Below, piece by piece: positions 36,530 through 45,322 of a stretch of DNA of 54,285 nucleotides (its first letter is position 1; each line of letters begins with the position of its first letter). The notes under the pieces are model-generated. The model did no database searches. It had not been told where the DNA came from and saw only the letters and a list, made by a program, of their open reading frames with translations. The DNA lies in contig JAFGVP010000002.1 in assembly GCA_016937945.1 (NCBI GenBank), positions 1 through 54,285 of the forward strand, written 5' to 3'. The DNA is from Pontiellaceae bacterium (GTDB lineage Bacteria; Verrucomicrobiota; Kiritimatiellia; Kiritimatiellales; Pontiellaceae). The translations under genes were made by a program, and so were the position numbers.

Positions 36530-37819
36530 ATGAAATATGAATATATGCATCCGCGCGATGAACTCGCGCTGACGCTGGAACGTATCTACAACTATAAAAT
36601 GACCACGACGTCCGGTGGTAATCTGTCGATCATCGACGAAAACGGAGATATCTGGATTACGCCGGCGCGCGTCGATAAGGGCGAGCTGAGCCCGAAGGAT
36701 ATTGTGTGTGTCCGTAAAGACGGCTCCGTTGATGGCCTGCATCCGCCGTCCTCGGAATTCCCGTTTCATAAAGCGGTTTATGAAGCGCGTCCGGATATCC
36801 GTTCCGTCGTGCATGCGCATCCCATGGCGCTGGTCGCCTTCAGCTGCGCCCACAAGGCACCGGAAACCCGCGCATTCCCTACGGCATGGAACAGCAACGG
36901 GCTGGTCGGTTTTGCTCCGTACGGCGTGCCGGGCAGCGACGATCTCGGCACCAAGATTGCCGATGAGTTCAGGAAGGGATACGACAGCGTCATCCTCGAA
37001 AACCACGGCGTCTGCTGCGGCGGTGAATCCCTGCAGGATGCCTTCCATCGGTTTGAGTCGCTGGAAGTCTGCGCCAAGGCGCTGATCAAGGCGTCGATGA
37101 TCGGTGAACCGAAATTCCTGAGCGACGAGCAGTTGCAGCTTCAGCAGAAAAGCTACTTCAAGCTGGAGGCGTTTGAATATGATACCGGCATGATGTCGAT
37201 CAAAGAGAAGGAGCTCCGCTGCGAGCTTGCGCGCTTCGTACGCCGCGGCTATCGCCAGCGTCTGCTCTCCGGAACCGCCGGCACATTCTCCGCCCGTATT
37301 GATGAAAACTCGTTCCTGATCACGCCGTATCCGCTCGACCGCCACACCATCGAGCCGGAAGATCTGGTGATGATCCGCAAGAACAAGAAGCAGATCGGCA
37401 AGAAACCGAGCCGCGCCCTGCATGCGCATCGCGCGATCTACGAAGCCAATCCGGAGATCAACTGCATCATCAATGCCCAGCCGGTCAATGCGCTCTCGTT
37501 CAGCATCGTGAACCGGAATATTGACACCTACACGATTCCGGAAAGCTATGTGTTTGTCGGAGAGGTTGCCCTGCTGCCGTTTGAAACTTCCTTCAACGAC
37601 TTTGATCGGTTGAAGGAAACCTTCTCCCTGAAATCGCCGGCGGCCGTACTGGAAAACAACGGCGTCATGGTAGTCGGGAAGGATATCCTGTCCGCTTTCG
37701 ACAAGCTTGAAGTGCTGGAGTGCTCTGCCGAAGCGATCATCGACAGCCAGCCGATCGGCGGCCACGTTCCGATGTCGCAGGCGATTATCGATGAACTCTG
37801 CGAAGCGTTTGATCTTTAA
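36530..37819 (+). CDS. tandem class II aldolase (rhamnulose-1-phosphate aldolase-like), C-terminal half degenerate
   Basis: The 429-aa product is two class II aldolase/adducin domains in a row. Domain 1 (1-195) keeps the catalytic Glu76 (PPSSEFPFH) and zinc ligands His95, His97 (VVHAHP) and His159 (ENHG). In domain 2 (about 225-420) the aligned positions are Ala296, Asn315, Gln317 and Asn377 (SRALHAH, INAQP, ENNG), so it cannot bind zinc or catalyse. The fold signatures SGTAGTFSARI and AHRAIYEANPEI remain. It presumably splits L-rhamnulose-1-phosphate to DHAP and lactaldehyde; the second domain may have a structural or regulatory role. A hairpin follows at 37823. Confidence 0.88.
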   Translation: MKYEYMHPRDELALTLERIYNYKMTTTSGGNLSIIDENGDIWITPARVDKGELSPKDIVCVRKDGSVDGLHPPSSEFPFHKAVYEARPDIRSVVHAHPMALVAFSCAHKAPETRAFPTAWNSNGLVGFAPYGVPGSDDLGTKIADEFRKGYDSVILENHGVCCGGESLQDAFHRFESLEVCAKALIKASMIGEPKFLSDEQLQLQQKSYFKLEAFEYDTGMMSIKEKELRCELARFVRRGYRQRLLSGTAGTFSARIDENSFLITPYPLDRHTIEPEDLVMIRKNKKQIGKKPSRALHAHRAIYEANPEINCIINAQPVNALSFSIVNRNIDTYTIPESYVFVGEVALLPFETSFNDFDRLKETFSLKSPAAVLENNGVMVVGKDILSAFDKLEVLECSAEAIIDSQPIGGHVPMSQAIIDELCEAFDL

Positions 37820-37822
37820 TCA

Positions 37823-37854
37823 AACGAGGGGCGGTTTCGGCCTCCCGTTTTTTT
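37823..37854 (+). terminator. hairpin with T-run inside the rhamnose operon
   Basis: AAACGAGGGG (37823-37832) and CCTCCCGTTT (37841-37850) form an imperfect stem followed by a run of seven T. It lies 4 bp after the tandem aldolase stop and could end most transcripts before the damaged dehydrogenase gene. Confidence 0.55.
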
Positions 37855-37871
37855 AGATAAGGAAAGTTTGT

Positions 37872-38201
37872 ATGTTGGAAAAGGGAACCTATTTCCTCCC
37901 GCCGATTAACATGATCGGTCCGGGGGTGCTGCAGGATGTTGGAGAACAGATTAAAGGGCTCGGTTGCTCAAAGCCGTTGCTCGTAACCGATAAAATGCTG
38001 GTCGAACTTGGGTTGCCGATTGTCACGATCGAAACGTTGAGCAAGGAGGTCGGGATTCTTTCGGGCCTGAAGGAGCTGGGCGTTGGAGAGGATAAGATTC
38101 CCGCTATGGCGGAGCTGGCGCTGGCTGATCCGTGTGCACCGGGTAATCCGAAAGAGATGACGCTCGACGATGCCATTGCGCTCTATACAGCAGCCATGTA
38201 G
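37872..38201 (+). pseudogene. internally deleted iron-containing alcohol dehydrogenase (lactaldehyde reductase-like)
   Basis: The 109-aa frame joins two ends of one enzyme. Residues 1-47 (TYFLPPINMIGPGVLQDVGEQI, then LLVTDKMLVELG) are the N-terminus of group III Fe-alcohol dehydrogenases. Residues about 53-109 (LSKEVGILSGLKELGV, ALADPCAPGNPKEMTLDDAIALY) are the C-terminus. About 270 residues between them, including the NAD-binding loop and all iron ligands, are missing in frame. Start, stop and an AAGGAAAG ribosome-binding site are intact. The intact enzyme would reduce lactaldehyde to 1,2-propanediol. Confidence 0.85.
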
Positions 38202-38247
38202 GTGAGAAATAAGTGATGCATAACATGCATTGCAACGGAGGAGAGAG

Positions 38248-39303
38248 ATGAACGATCTGAAAACCATTGTTGAGCTGTCGCGTGAATTCGGCGGCGTGGA
38301 GTTTGTGAAGGGCGGGGGAGGCAACACCTCCGTCAAGAATGAGACGACCCTGTGGGTCAAGCCATCGGGCACCACGCTCAAAGGGTTGACCCAGGAAACC
38401 TTTGTGCAGATGAACCGCGAAAAGATTAACGCGCTGTACGAAGTTGAAACGCCGTCCGAAGCCGCTGCCCGCGAGGAGCTGGTTAAAAATGCCATGGCTG
38501 ATGCGGTGGAAAACGATGCCGGCCGTCCGTCGGTGGAAGCACCTTTGCACAACGTGTTCAACGCAAAGTTTGTGGTACACACCCATCCGGCGCTGGTGAA
38601 CGGTTTGACCTGCGCAAAGGGCGGCGAAGCCGCCTGTCGCCGGCTTTTCCCGGAAGCGCTCTGGGTGGAATATATTGATCCGGGGTATACGCTCTGCATG
38701 GAAGTGCGTCAGCGCATTGCCGGCTATGTTGCCGACAAGGGCGGTGAACCGGCGCTGCTGGTCCTGCAGAATCACGGCATCTTCATCGCGGCCGACACGG
38801 ATGAAGAAATCCGTGCGCTCTATGCCAAGGTCATGGATGTTCTCTCCAATGAATATGCCCGGGCTTCCGTTTCCGAGATGCTCGAAATTGAAGACGTTTC
38901 TGAATCGCCGGAAACCGAAGCGCACATCAAAACAGTCTTTGGCGATGATGCGGCCTTCGTCGCTTCCTCCGGAATGTTCGGCTATGCGCCGGGCCCGATC
39001 ACGCCCGACCATCTGGTCTATTCCAAAGCCTTCCCGTTTATCGGCGAGCTTAGCGAGTCCGGCGCCGCCGCTTACAAGAGCACACGCGGCTACGCACCGA
39101 AGGTGGTTGTGGCGGGGAATCGCGTATACGGCATCGGCAACTCGCAGAAGAATGCGGACCTAGCGCTGGAACTGGCGCAGGACGGTGCGCTGGTCATGCA
39201 GCTGACCGAAGCTTTCGGCGGCATTAATTACATGACGGATGCGCAGCGCGAATTCATCGAAAACTGGGAAGTGGAATCCTACCGCGCCAAGCAGGTTTCA
39301 TGA
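38248..39303 (+). CDS. class II aldolase/adducin family protein, RhaE-like aldolase domain
   Basis: The 351-aa product starts at the ATG at 38248 after GGAGGAGAGAG; an in-frame ATG at 38230 is unlikely. It has KGGGGNTSVK (21-30), WVKPSGTTLKGL, a Glu97 in VEAPLHN, zinc ligands His111 and His113 in VVHTHP, and His176 in LQNHG, so the metal site is complete. It resembles the aldolase half of bifunctional aldolase/short-chain dehydrogenases such as RhaEW, but the dehydrogenase half is absent. A role in rhamnulose-1-phosphate cleavage, parallel to the tandem aldolase, is inferred. The stop codon lies inside a palindromic repeat. Confidence 0.87.
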   Translation: MNDLKTIVELSREFGGVEFVKGGGGNTSVKNETTLWVKPSGTTLKGLTQETFVQMNREKINALYEVETPSEAAAREELVKNAMADAVENDAGRPSVEAPLHNVFNAKFVVHTHPALVNGLTCAKGGEAACRRLFPEALWVEYIDPGYTLCMEVRQRIAGYVADKGGEPALLVLQNHGIFIAADTDEEIRALYAKVMDVLSNEYARASVSEMLEIEDVSESPETEAHIKTVFGDDAAFVASSGMFGYAPGPITPDHLVYSKAFPFIGELSESGAAAYKSTRGYAPKVVVAGNRVYGIGNSQKNADLALELAQDGALVMQLTEAFGGINYMTDAQREFIENWEVESYRAKQVS

Positions 39304-39370
39304 TTTTGCAGAGCAGGCGGGACGCCTGCGATACATGCAGCATGCGTTTCGTCTGCACGATGCAAAATCA
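39301..39370. repeat. palindromic intergenic element, copy 4, overlapping a stop codon
   Basis: Perfect 10-bp terminal inverted repeats TGATTTTGCA (39301-39310) and TGCAAAATCA (39361-39370) enclose the family core GCAGGCGGGACGCCTGC (39313-39329). The first three bases are the TGA stop of the aldolase gene. The GH3 gene ends 22 bp to the right. Confidence 0.8.
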
Positions 39371-39392
39371 CAAAACCTGACAGTTATAGGGA

Positions 39393-41846
39393 TCATTCGG
39401 AAAATACACTCCAGAAACTGTCGCCCACGTCCAGAGGTTCTCCGTTGATTTCAAAGGCGCCGGACAACCGGATGTCCGAGGATGAGGCGCCGATTTTCAC
39501 ATCAAACATTCCCGGCTCAACTACCCGGCGGCGCGAGCGGTCGATCAGCCAGAGATCGCGTTTCGGATCAATTCGGAAGGTGACGGTTTTTGATTCGCCG
39601 GGTTCGAGATGAATGCGTTCGAAGCCGCGCAGTACTTCGTCGTAGGTGGTCACGGAACTGACAACATCGCCGATGTAAAGCTGGGCAATTTCGTCGCCGG
39701 CCCGTTTTCCGGTATTGGTGATCACGGCGGAAATCCGCACCGGTTCATCCGCCTGCAGGATTTTCGGTTCAATCGTCAGGCCGCTATATTCAAACGTGGT
39801 GTAACTGAGGCCGAATCCGAAGGGATAGAGCGGCGTAATCAGGCGGCTTTCGCCGGCTCCGTTGGGATCCATGCCTTTTCCCTGGTCAGCGAAGGCCGAC
39901 GGCTTGTGCGGGAAATTGAGCGGAATCTGTCCGACAGAGCGAGGGAACGTGACCGGCAGTTTCCCTCCGGGATTGAGCTCGCCGAAGAGGGCTTCGGCCA
40001 CGGCCTGCCCCATGAACTCACCACCGAACCATCCTTCCAGAACGGCGGGGCAGTGGGCATCGATCCAGTTAATGCTGGCGGGGCGACCGGAGAGCAGAAC
40101 CACCACGACCGGTTTGCCGGTGGCGTGCAGGGCGCGCACCAGTTTGTGCTGCACCGGCGGAAGGTCGAGACTGGAGCGGGATCGGCTTTCCCCGATCATC
40201 GAATCGTTGTCGCCCAGTACGGCAACCACCAGATCACAATCCCCGGCGGCCGCGACCGCCTCGTCGATCTTTACCTGTTCTTCCGTAGACGGATCAGTGT
40301 CCATCACTTCGTTGTAGGGCCAGTCTTTGTCGAAGTGGGATGAACCGGTTTTATACACGACTTCAATTCCATTTCCGGCAAGTTGCTGAATGCCTTCCAG
40401 CACGCTGATGACCTCGCCGTGTTGCGGACCGTAGCGGCTCTGGGAAATCTTTTCTTCGCAGGCATTCGGGCCGGTCACAAGAATACGTTTAATGTCGGTG
40501 CGATCCAGCGGAAGCGTGTGGTCGGCATTCTTCAGCAGGACGATGCACTCGCGTGCTGCTCGCAGTGATTCCGCGCGGCTTGCATCTGTGGCAATGGCAT
40601 CGTTTGCGGCTTCCGGATCATTATAGGGATGGTCAAACAGTCCCAGCCTGAATTTGACGCGCAGGACATCACGGACGCGGGCATCGATAACCGATATCGG
40701 CAGCTCTCCATCGGCAATCGATTTGCGCAACGGTTCCACAAAAACCTTCGGATGCGTGAAGGTGGTGCGGATGTTGCCGCCGGACTCAATAAAGCGCCGG
40801 ACTGCACCCTGGTAGTCCGGCTCCACCCGATGCTTGCTTTCCAGGAATTCCACGGCGTCGGAATCGGATACGACATAGCCTTTAAAGCCCATGCGATTGC
40901 GAAGGATGTCGATTAGGAAATTGGAACTGCCAGAAACCGGTTCGCCGTCCCAGTCGTTATAGGAACTCATCGCGCCGGTCAGGTTGATCTCCTGCAGGAG
41001 CCGTTCCCATGGCCACAGATGAATCTGTTCCATTTCGCGCGGCGCCACATGCGGATCGGTGCGTGATACGCCGTCGCGCCCACCGTTGGGAATGGAGTAG
41101 ACGCAGAAATGTTTCGGGGAAACGCCGATGCCGGATGACTGCAAACCCCTGGCCTGCTGAATGGCCAGCTCGGTGACGAGAAAAGGCGACTCGCCGTAGC
41201 ATTCGACGGTGCGGCCCCAGCGCGGATCGCGCGGCACGTCCATGATCGGCGAATAGATGTGGGAATAGCCGAGTGCCACGCCTTCGCTGCCCGTGATGCG
41301 TCCGATCTCTCGAACCAGCGATCGGTCCCATGTTGCGCCGACAGCCAGCTGGCTTGGGAAGCAGGTGGCTTTGGTGTGCGCCAGTCCGCGGATGCCTTCT
41401 TCGGTAAAGTCGACGGGTATGCCGAGACGAGTCTCTTCGATAAACCAGCGCTGTACCGTGTTGAGTGTTTCAACATGGCTGGAGGGCGGCCAGTCGAGCC
41501 CTCGATAGCGGTTGCCGTTAATGTGCTCGTCAATATTGCCGAGGCCGTCCTTCCAGATTTCCTGGCTCCACTCCGGCGTCGGAAGAGGATCCTGCAATAC
41601 GCGTTTCCATCCATACAGGGTGGCCAGCTGCATCGTCTTTTCCTCGACCGTCATACGGGCAAGCAGATCTTCAACCCGCTCATCAATCGGCTGCGAGGCA
41701 TCTTCATAGAGGTCCATCCCTCCGTTTTTGTTCAGGTCGGTCCATCCATTGTGATAGATGCCCTGGCTGGCCATCTGTCCCGATGCGGGGATGGTGAATA
41801 AGAACAGCGTACTCAGGACTCCCAAGGCGGGTGCGGTTTTGATCAT
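39393..41846 (-). CDS. glycoside hydrolase family 3 enzyme (beta-glucosidase/beta-xylosidase-like), secreted
   Basis: The 817-aa product has a signal peptide (MIKTAPALGVLSTLFLFTIPASG). The GH3 N-terminal barrel contains DVPRDPRWGRTVECYGES (about 203-220), the KHF segment and the nucleophile Asp328 in FKGYVVSDSDAVEF. The C-terminal alpha/beta sandwich (ILVTGPNA, VVVLLSGRPASINW, GKLPVTFPRS) is followed by a fibronectin III-like domain (RISAVITNTGKRAGDEIAQLYIGD). The substrate is uncertain; the neighbouring GH115 genes favour xylo-oligosaccharides. It lies 47 bp downstream of the response regulator in the same direction, so it is probably co-transcribed with its own two-component system. Confidence 0.94.
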   Translation of the reverse strand: MIKTAPALGVLSTLFLFTIPASGQMASQGIYHNGWTDLNKNGGMDLYEDASQPIDERVEDLLARMTVEEKTMQLATLYGWKRVLQDPLPTPEWSQEIWKDGLGNIDEHINGNRYRGLDWPPSSHVETLNTVQRWFIEETRLGIPVDFTEEGIRGLAHTKATCFPSQLAVGATWDRSLVREIGRITGSEGVALGYSHIYSPIMDVPRDPRWGRTVECYGESPFLVTELAIQQARGLQSSGIGVSPKHFCVYSIPNGGRDGVSRTDPHVAPREMEQIHLWPWERLLQEINLTGAMSSYNDWDGEPVSGSSNFLIDILRNRMGFKGYVVSDSDAVEFLESKHRVEPDYQGAVRRFIESGGNIRTTFTHPKVFVEPLRKSIADGELPISVIDARVRDVLRVKFRLGLFDHPYNDPEAANDAIATDASRAESLRAARECIVLLKNADHTLPLDRTDIKRILVTGPNACEEKISQSRYGPQHGEVISVLEGIQQLAGNGIEVVYKTGSSHFDKDWPYNEVMDTDPSTEEQVKIDEAVAAAGDCDLVVAVLGDNDSMIGESRSRSSLDLPPVQHKLVRALHATGKPVVVVLLSGRPASINWIDAHCPAVLEGWFGGEFMGQAVAEALFGELNPGGKLPVTFPRSVGQIPLNFPHKPSAFADQGKGMDPNGAGESRLITPLYPFGFGLSYTTFEYSGLTIEPKILQADEPVRISAVITNTGKRAGDEIAQLYIGDVVSSVTTYDEVLRGFERIHLEPGESKTVTFRIDPKRDLWLIDRSRRRVVEPGMFDVKIGASSSDIRLSGAFEINGEPLDVGDSFWSVFSE

Positions 41847-41893
41847 TTTTCTACTCCTGGATATGACGTGTTAAGATGATTCTGTTCAGCATG

Positions 41894-42556
41894 CTATATA
41901 ATATCTCGGCGGCGGGCCTCGACAATAGCGGTTCGTTGGGAACAGGCATTGAGTTTCCTGTAAAGATTGGCGCAGTGGAATTTTACCGTGCGACTACTGA
42001 TGCCCAGCTGGTCCTCAATCTGTTTAACGTAGTAGCCCTCGGAGAGCAGTTGCAGGATTTCCAGTTCACGATCCGTGAGATTGTGGCCCGCGTCGTCTTT
42101 TTTCGTCGCCTTCTTTTTTGCAGGTTTCGTTCTCAGTGAATCCAGCATCATGCGTGCGACGTTCCCATCAAGGCTGGCCTCGCCTTTGGCCACCCGCCGG
42201 CAGCCGTTGATGATGTCTTCGACATCATCGGTTTTCAGCAGGTAACCGGAAGCGCCGGCCTGAATGGCCTCGAACACTTTTTCGCGCGAGTCATCCACCG
42301 TGAGGACCAGAGGCTCAACCCCGGGAATCCGCTGCTTGAACCGCCGGATACCTTCGATGCCGCTCATTCCGGGAAGTCCGAGATCAATCAGCAGGATATG
42401 CGGTGGCGGTTCAGTTCCGAGTGCGCCGAGCGCCGTCTCGCAGTTCGGGAACGTGCCGGTGCAGCTCAGGTCTTTGGACATATTGAGGTATTTGCATAGA
42501 TAGTTCCTCAGCTTTGTGTTGTCTTCAATGATCCAAACCGTGGTTGTATTCTGCAT
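41894..42556 (-). CDS. NarL/FixJ-family response regulator
   Basis: The 220-aa product starts at the ATG at 42556 (MQNTTTVWIIEDNTKLRNYL); an upstream ATG at 42664 lies inside the kinase gene and adds unrelated sequence. The receiver has acidic Glu11-Asp12 and the phospho-acceptor Asp58 in ILLIDLGLPG. The C-terminal LuxR-type helix-turn-helix is LTDRELEILQLLSEGYYVKQIEDQLGISSRTVKFHCANLYRKL. It is downstream of the histidine kinase by 19 bp. Likely targets are the GH3/GH115 genes around it. Confidence 0.95.
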   Translation of the reverse strand: MQNTTTVWIIEDNTKLRNYLCKYLNMSKDLSCTGTFPNCETALGALGTEPPPHILLIDLGLPGMSGIEGIRRFKQRIPGVEPLVLTVDDSREKVFEAIQAGASGYLLKTDDVEDIINGCRRVAKGEASLDGNVARMMLDSLRTKPAKKKATKKDDAGHNLTDRELEILQLLSEGYYVKQIEDQLGISSRTVKFHCANLYRKLNACSQRTAIVEARRRDII

Positions 42557-42575
42557 GATATCCCGATTCTCCGTC

Positions 42576-45224
42576 CTAAAGTTTTCCCTTGAACGTGACT
42601 GCTGTGCCGTGTTCCGGCGTACTGCTGATATCCAGCTTGCCGCCCAGTTTCTGGGCCCGTTCATTCATGCTCTCAAGCCCGATGCCGACATCGGTTGCGT
42701 CGGGACTGAATCCGTCGCCGTTATCTGAAACGGTAAGGGTCAGCACCCGGTGACTGCTCAGCGATGCGTGGATCCTGACGGTGTCGGCACCGGAGTGTTT
42801 CAGGGCATTGTTCAGGGCTTCTGTGAAAAGGAGGATCAGGTTGCGCTTGGTGCGGTAGCTCAACTGGACCGCCGGGACCTTTTCCGGAAAATCGGTTTCC
42901 AGTTTGATGGAGTGAACCATCTTTTCCGCGCGTTTGCGCATGACATCAAAGCATTGGTCCAGCGTGAGGATTTCCTTGTCCGTCAGCCAGATCACTTCCG
43001 CCAGCGAGGCGATGGCCTCGCGGGCACACTGGTTTGCATCCGTCATTTCGGTTCGGATTTCCTCCGGGAGGTCGGGGATATTCCGGTTAAAGTTGGTGAT
43101 CATCGAAATGGTACTGAGCTGGCTTCCTATTTCGTCATGCAGGTCCTGCTGGATGCGATGGCGAATACGGCGCTGGGCAATTCCGGACTGTCTCCGCTGA
43201 TGAATAATGACCAGTCCGGAAAGGGTTGCCGCGAGGATGACGGCGCCGGCCTTGAGCCATGCCCTGGTATTCCGGTCTGCCTGGGTTATCGCCTTCATGG
43301 TGGTTTCCACCCGCTGCAGTTCGTCAATCAGGATCTCACGGCGGATCAGGCCGACACTGCGGCGCACCGGTGGATCCCAGAGGTTTCCATTGATGATGCG
43401 GTCATACAGCGCCTCTGTTCCCGGGGAACCGGAAATCGTCTGGTTTTCCAAGTACCATCCGTTCATCAGCAGGGGCAACCCCCCGTTGAATGTAATCTCT
43501 TCAAGCTGAATGAAGGGCTGCCTGTCGGGAACATCCGTCGGGAACAGGGTGATGCGTGCGCATCGGGTTCCGATCCGGGGAAAGCGGAGCGTGAAAGGGT
43601 GCAGTGCATCCGCCGGTGGAATCATCTCCGGGCTCCGTATCACTTCCTGGATATCAGAAAAATCTTCGCTGTTCGAAAACTCGACCATGAATTCTCCGGG
43701 AAACCCCTGCGGGGGAAGGCCATCGGGGTGCGGCGTTGGGTGGAATTCAAAGCTGTTCCACAGCATGGGACCTTCTGAGCGCAGGATAAGCTGCACGGAA
43801 TCCCCGTCCTTCAGGGTGGTCCTGAAGGTTCCCTCGGAGGCATGGTCTGTTGCGATCGGGGTGCCGAAAGCGGTCCGGCCATCGGTCACGTAGTTGACGC
43901 TCCAGTATGGCGGCGATTCCACGGTGTCTCCGGGCGGTGCCGTCATGAAGATCGGCCAGGTGCTGTACCGCCGGGGGAAAGATACTTCAGACAGTGCAAA
44001 AGCATGTCCTCCCGGTACCGGAACGCCTTTTTGAACCGTCAGAATCACCTCATCGTAAAATTTCCAGGCAAACGGAAATATGACGGGGGCGATTCCTTTC
44101 CGGGGAAAGTCGGATTGGCTCCAGTCCGCAACGACAACAGGATCATCGTTCCCTCTGGGAACGGCGGTAATCGTAAAACGCCGGGGGAAGGCATACGATT
44201 CGACCTGTTTTCCGTTCAACTGGACTGCAGGGTATAGCGCGATGGATGTTACCCGCCGGGTCACCGGAAATCGCAGTTCCCATCCCTCATTCAACGGTTT
44301 TACCGAACTGTGAAATCCTTTGTATTGATCCGGTATGAAGATCGGGTTATCGGGCAGTTTGGCCAGCTCCTGATGGAGGGTTTGGTGGAACACCTCCAGC
44401 GTGTCGAGACTGTCTGCCGTGCGCAGCGGATTGATCCACCGAGGAACCATCGGAGTTCTGGTGGAAACTTCATCGAGATTTTCCGGAGCATAAAACAGCC
44501 GGTTCAGCGACTGCAGGAGCGACATGCCGTGAACCGTGCGGGTGGTGGCGTCCGGACTTCCGGTGATCATCATGGGCGGGGATCCTCCGGGATGGGCATT
44601 CAGGTCGCCGGCAATGATCAGGTTATGGTTCTGTACATCAATTGGATTGGTGGCATCGAGGCCGATCCATACGATGTCTCCCGGTTGAAGGTCTTCCTGG
44701 AAATTCAGGGAATAGCTGTAGATCTGGCTTTCCTTCAGTTCCTCTTTCCGGATGACGCCGATTTCTCCGAGCGGAGGCTGGGACGCCGCTTCTGCCGACG
44801 AAGCTGCCTGTGCGAGACGCATGATATGAATCGGGCAGATTCTTCCTGCATCGCCCTCATGGAACTTAATGACATTGAAGAGAACCCGGGCCGTTCCCTG
44901 ATTCTTCCACTCCCGGAGGAAATCGGCGGAGAGCCTGAAGCCGAAAACCAGTACGGTTTCCTGGGATGCCTGATAATAAATCGAGCCGAGCAGGTGATTG
45001 TAGGATTGCGGCCGGATAAAGTGGCTCGATCCAAACTGCTCCTCCGTTTTTGAGCGGCCTTTGAAGCTGGTCGTGAGTTCGGGGTCGGCATCCAGAATCT
45101 CCACTGACTGCGCCCGGATCGGCACCATCAGCAGCAGGAGGCCCAGCAGTCTAGGGATCATTCGGCAGCAATTCATCACGCCGGCGAGTGTAGCAGACGC
45201 AATGGGAATGAGAAGCAGAAGCAT
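42576..45224 (-). CDS. NarX/LiaS-type sensor histidine kinase with large extracellular sensor
   Basis: The 882-aa product has an N-terminal hydrophobic leader (about 1-40). An extracellular region of about 600 residues follows, with repeated beta-rich segments such as WELRFPVTRRVTSIALYPAVQ, VMLWNSFEF-like LWNSFEFHP, and FTLRFPRIGTRCARITLF; these look discoidin-like. A transmembrane helix (about 657-675, AGAVILAATLSGLVIIHQ) precedes a HisKA_3 domain with phospho-acceptor His696 (LHDEIGSQ). The ATPase has LLFTEALNNALKHSGA and SDNGDGF. AGGA at 5-nt spacing supports the 45224 start. The large sensor probably binds a glycan released by the local enzymes. Confidence 0.9.
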   Translation of the reverse strand: MLLLLIPIASATLAGVMNCCRMIPRLLGLLLLMVPIRAQSVEILDADPELTTSFKGRSKTEEQFGSSHFIRPQSYNHLLGSIYYQASQETVLVFGFRLSADFLREWKNQGTARVLFNVIKFHEGDAGRICPIHIMRLAQAASSAEAASQPPLGEIGVIRKEELKESQIYSYSLNFQEDLQPGDIVWIGLDATNPIDVQNHNLIIAGDLNAHPGGSPPMMITGSPDATTRTVHGMSLLQSLNRLFYAPENLDEVSTRTPMVPRWINPLRTADSLDTLEVFHQTLHQELAKLPDNPIFIPDQYKGFHSSVKPLNEGWELRFPVTRRVTSIALYPAVQLNGKQVESYAFPRRFTITAVPRGNDDPVVVADWSQSDFPRKGIAPVIFPFAWKFYDEVILTVQKGVPVPGGHAFALSEVSFPRRYSTWPIFMTAPPGDTVESPPYWSVNYVTDGRTAFGTPIATDHASEGTFRTTLKDGDSVQLILRSEGPMLWNSFEFHPTPHPDGLPPQGFPGEFMVEFSNSEDFSDIQEVIRSPEMIPPADALHPFTLRFPRIGTRCARITLFPTDVPDRQPFIQLEEITFNGGLPLLMNGWYLENQTISGSPGTEALYDRIINGNLWDPPVRRSVGLIRREILIDELQRVETTMKAITQADRNTRAWLKAGAVILAATLSGLVIIHQRRQSGIAQRRIRHRIQQDLHDEIGSQLSTISMITNFNRNIPDLPEEIRTEMTDANQCAREAIASLAEVIWLTDKEILTLDQCFDVMRKRAEKMVHSIKLETDFPEKVPAVQLSYRTKRNLILLFTEALNNALKHSGADTVRIHASLSSHRVLTLTVSDNGDGFSPDATDVGIGLESMNERAQKLGGKLDISSTPEHGTAVTFKGKL

Positions 45225-45322
45225 ACCTGTCCTAATAGACAGCTATTCGTGACAGATGGTCGTTGTTACCTTCATATCCTATTCATGGGAATAGGCTTAA
45301 ACAACGAGATAAGGAGAGCGAG
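45225..45322. promoter_or_regulatory. divergent control region of the glycan locus
   Basis: Ninety-eight bp separate the kinase gene from the secreted-protein gene. A perfect 7-bp inverted repeat CCTATTC (45278-45284)/GAATAGG (45289-45295) with a 4-bp centre is a candidate operator for the response regulator. A smaller CTGTC/GACAG repeat lies at 45227-45242 over the kinase ribosome-binding site. Confidence 0.5.

Noticed and set aside
33201..39303. Rhamnose/fucose bacterial microcompartment locus
   Set aside because: No shell protein, CoA-acylating aldehyde dehydrogenase or phosphotransacylase genes are present between 33 and 39.3 kb.
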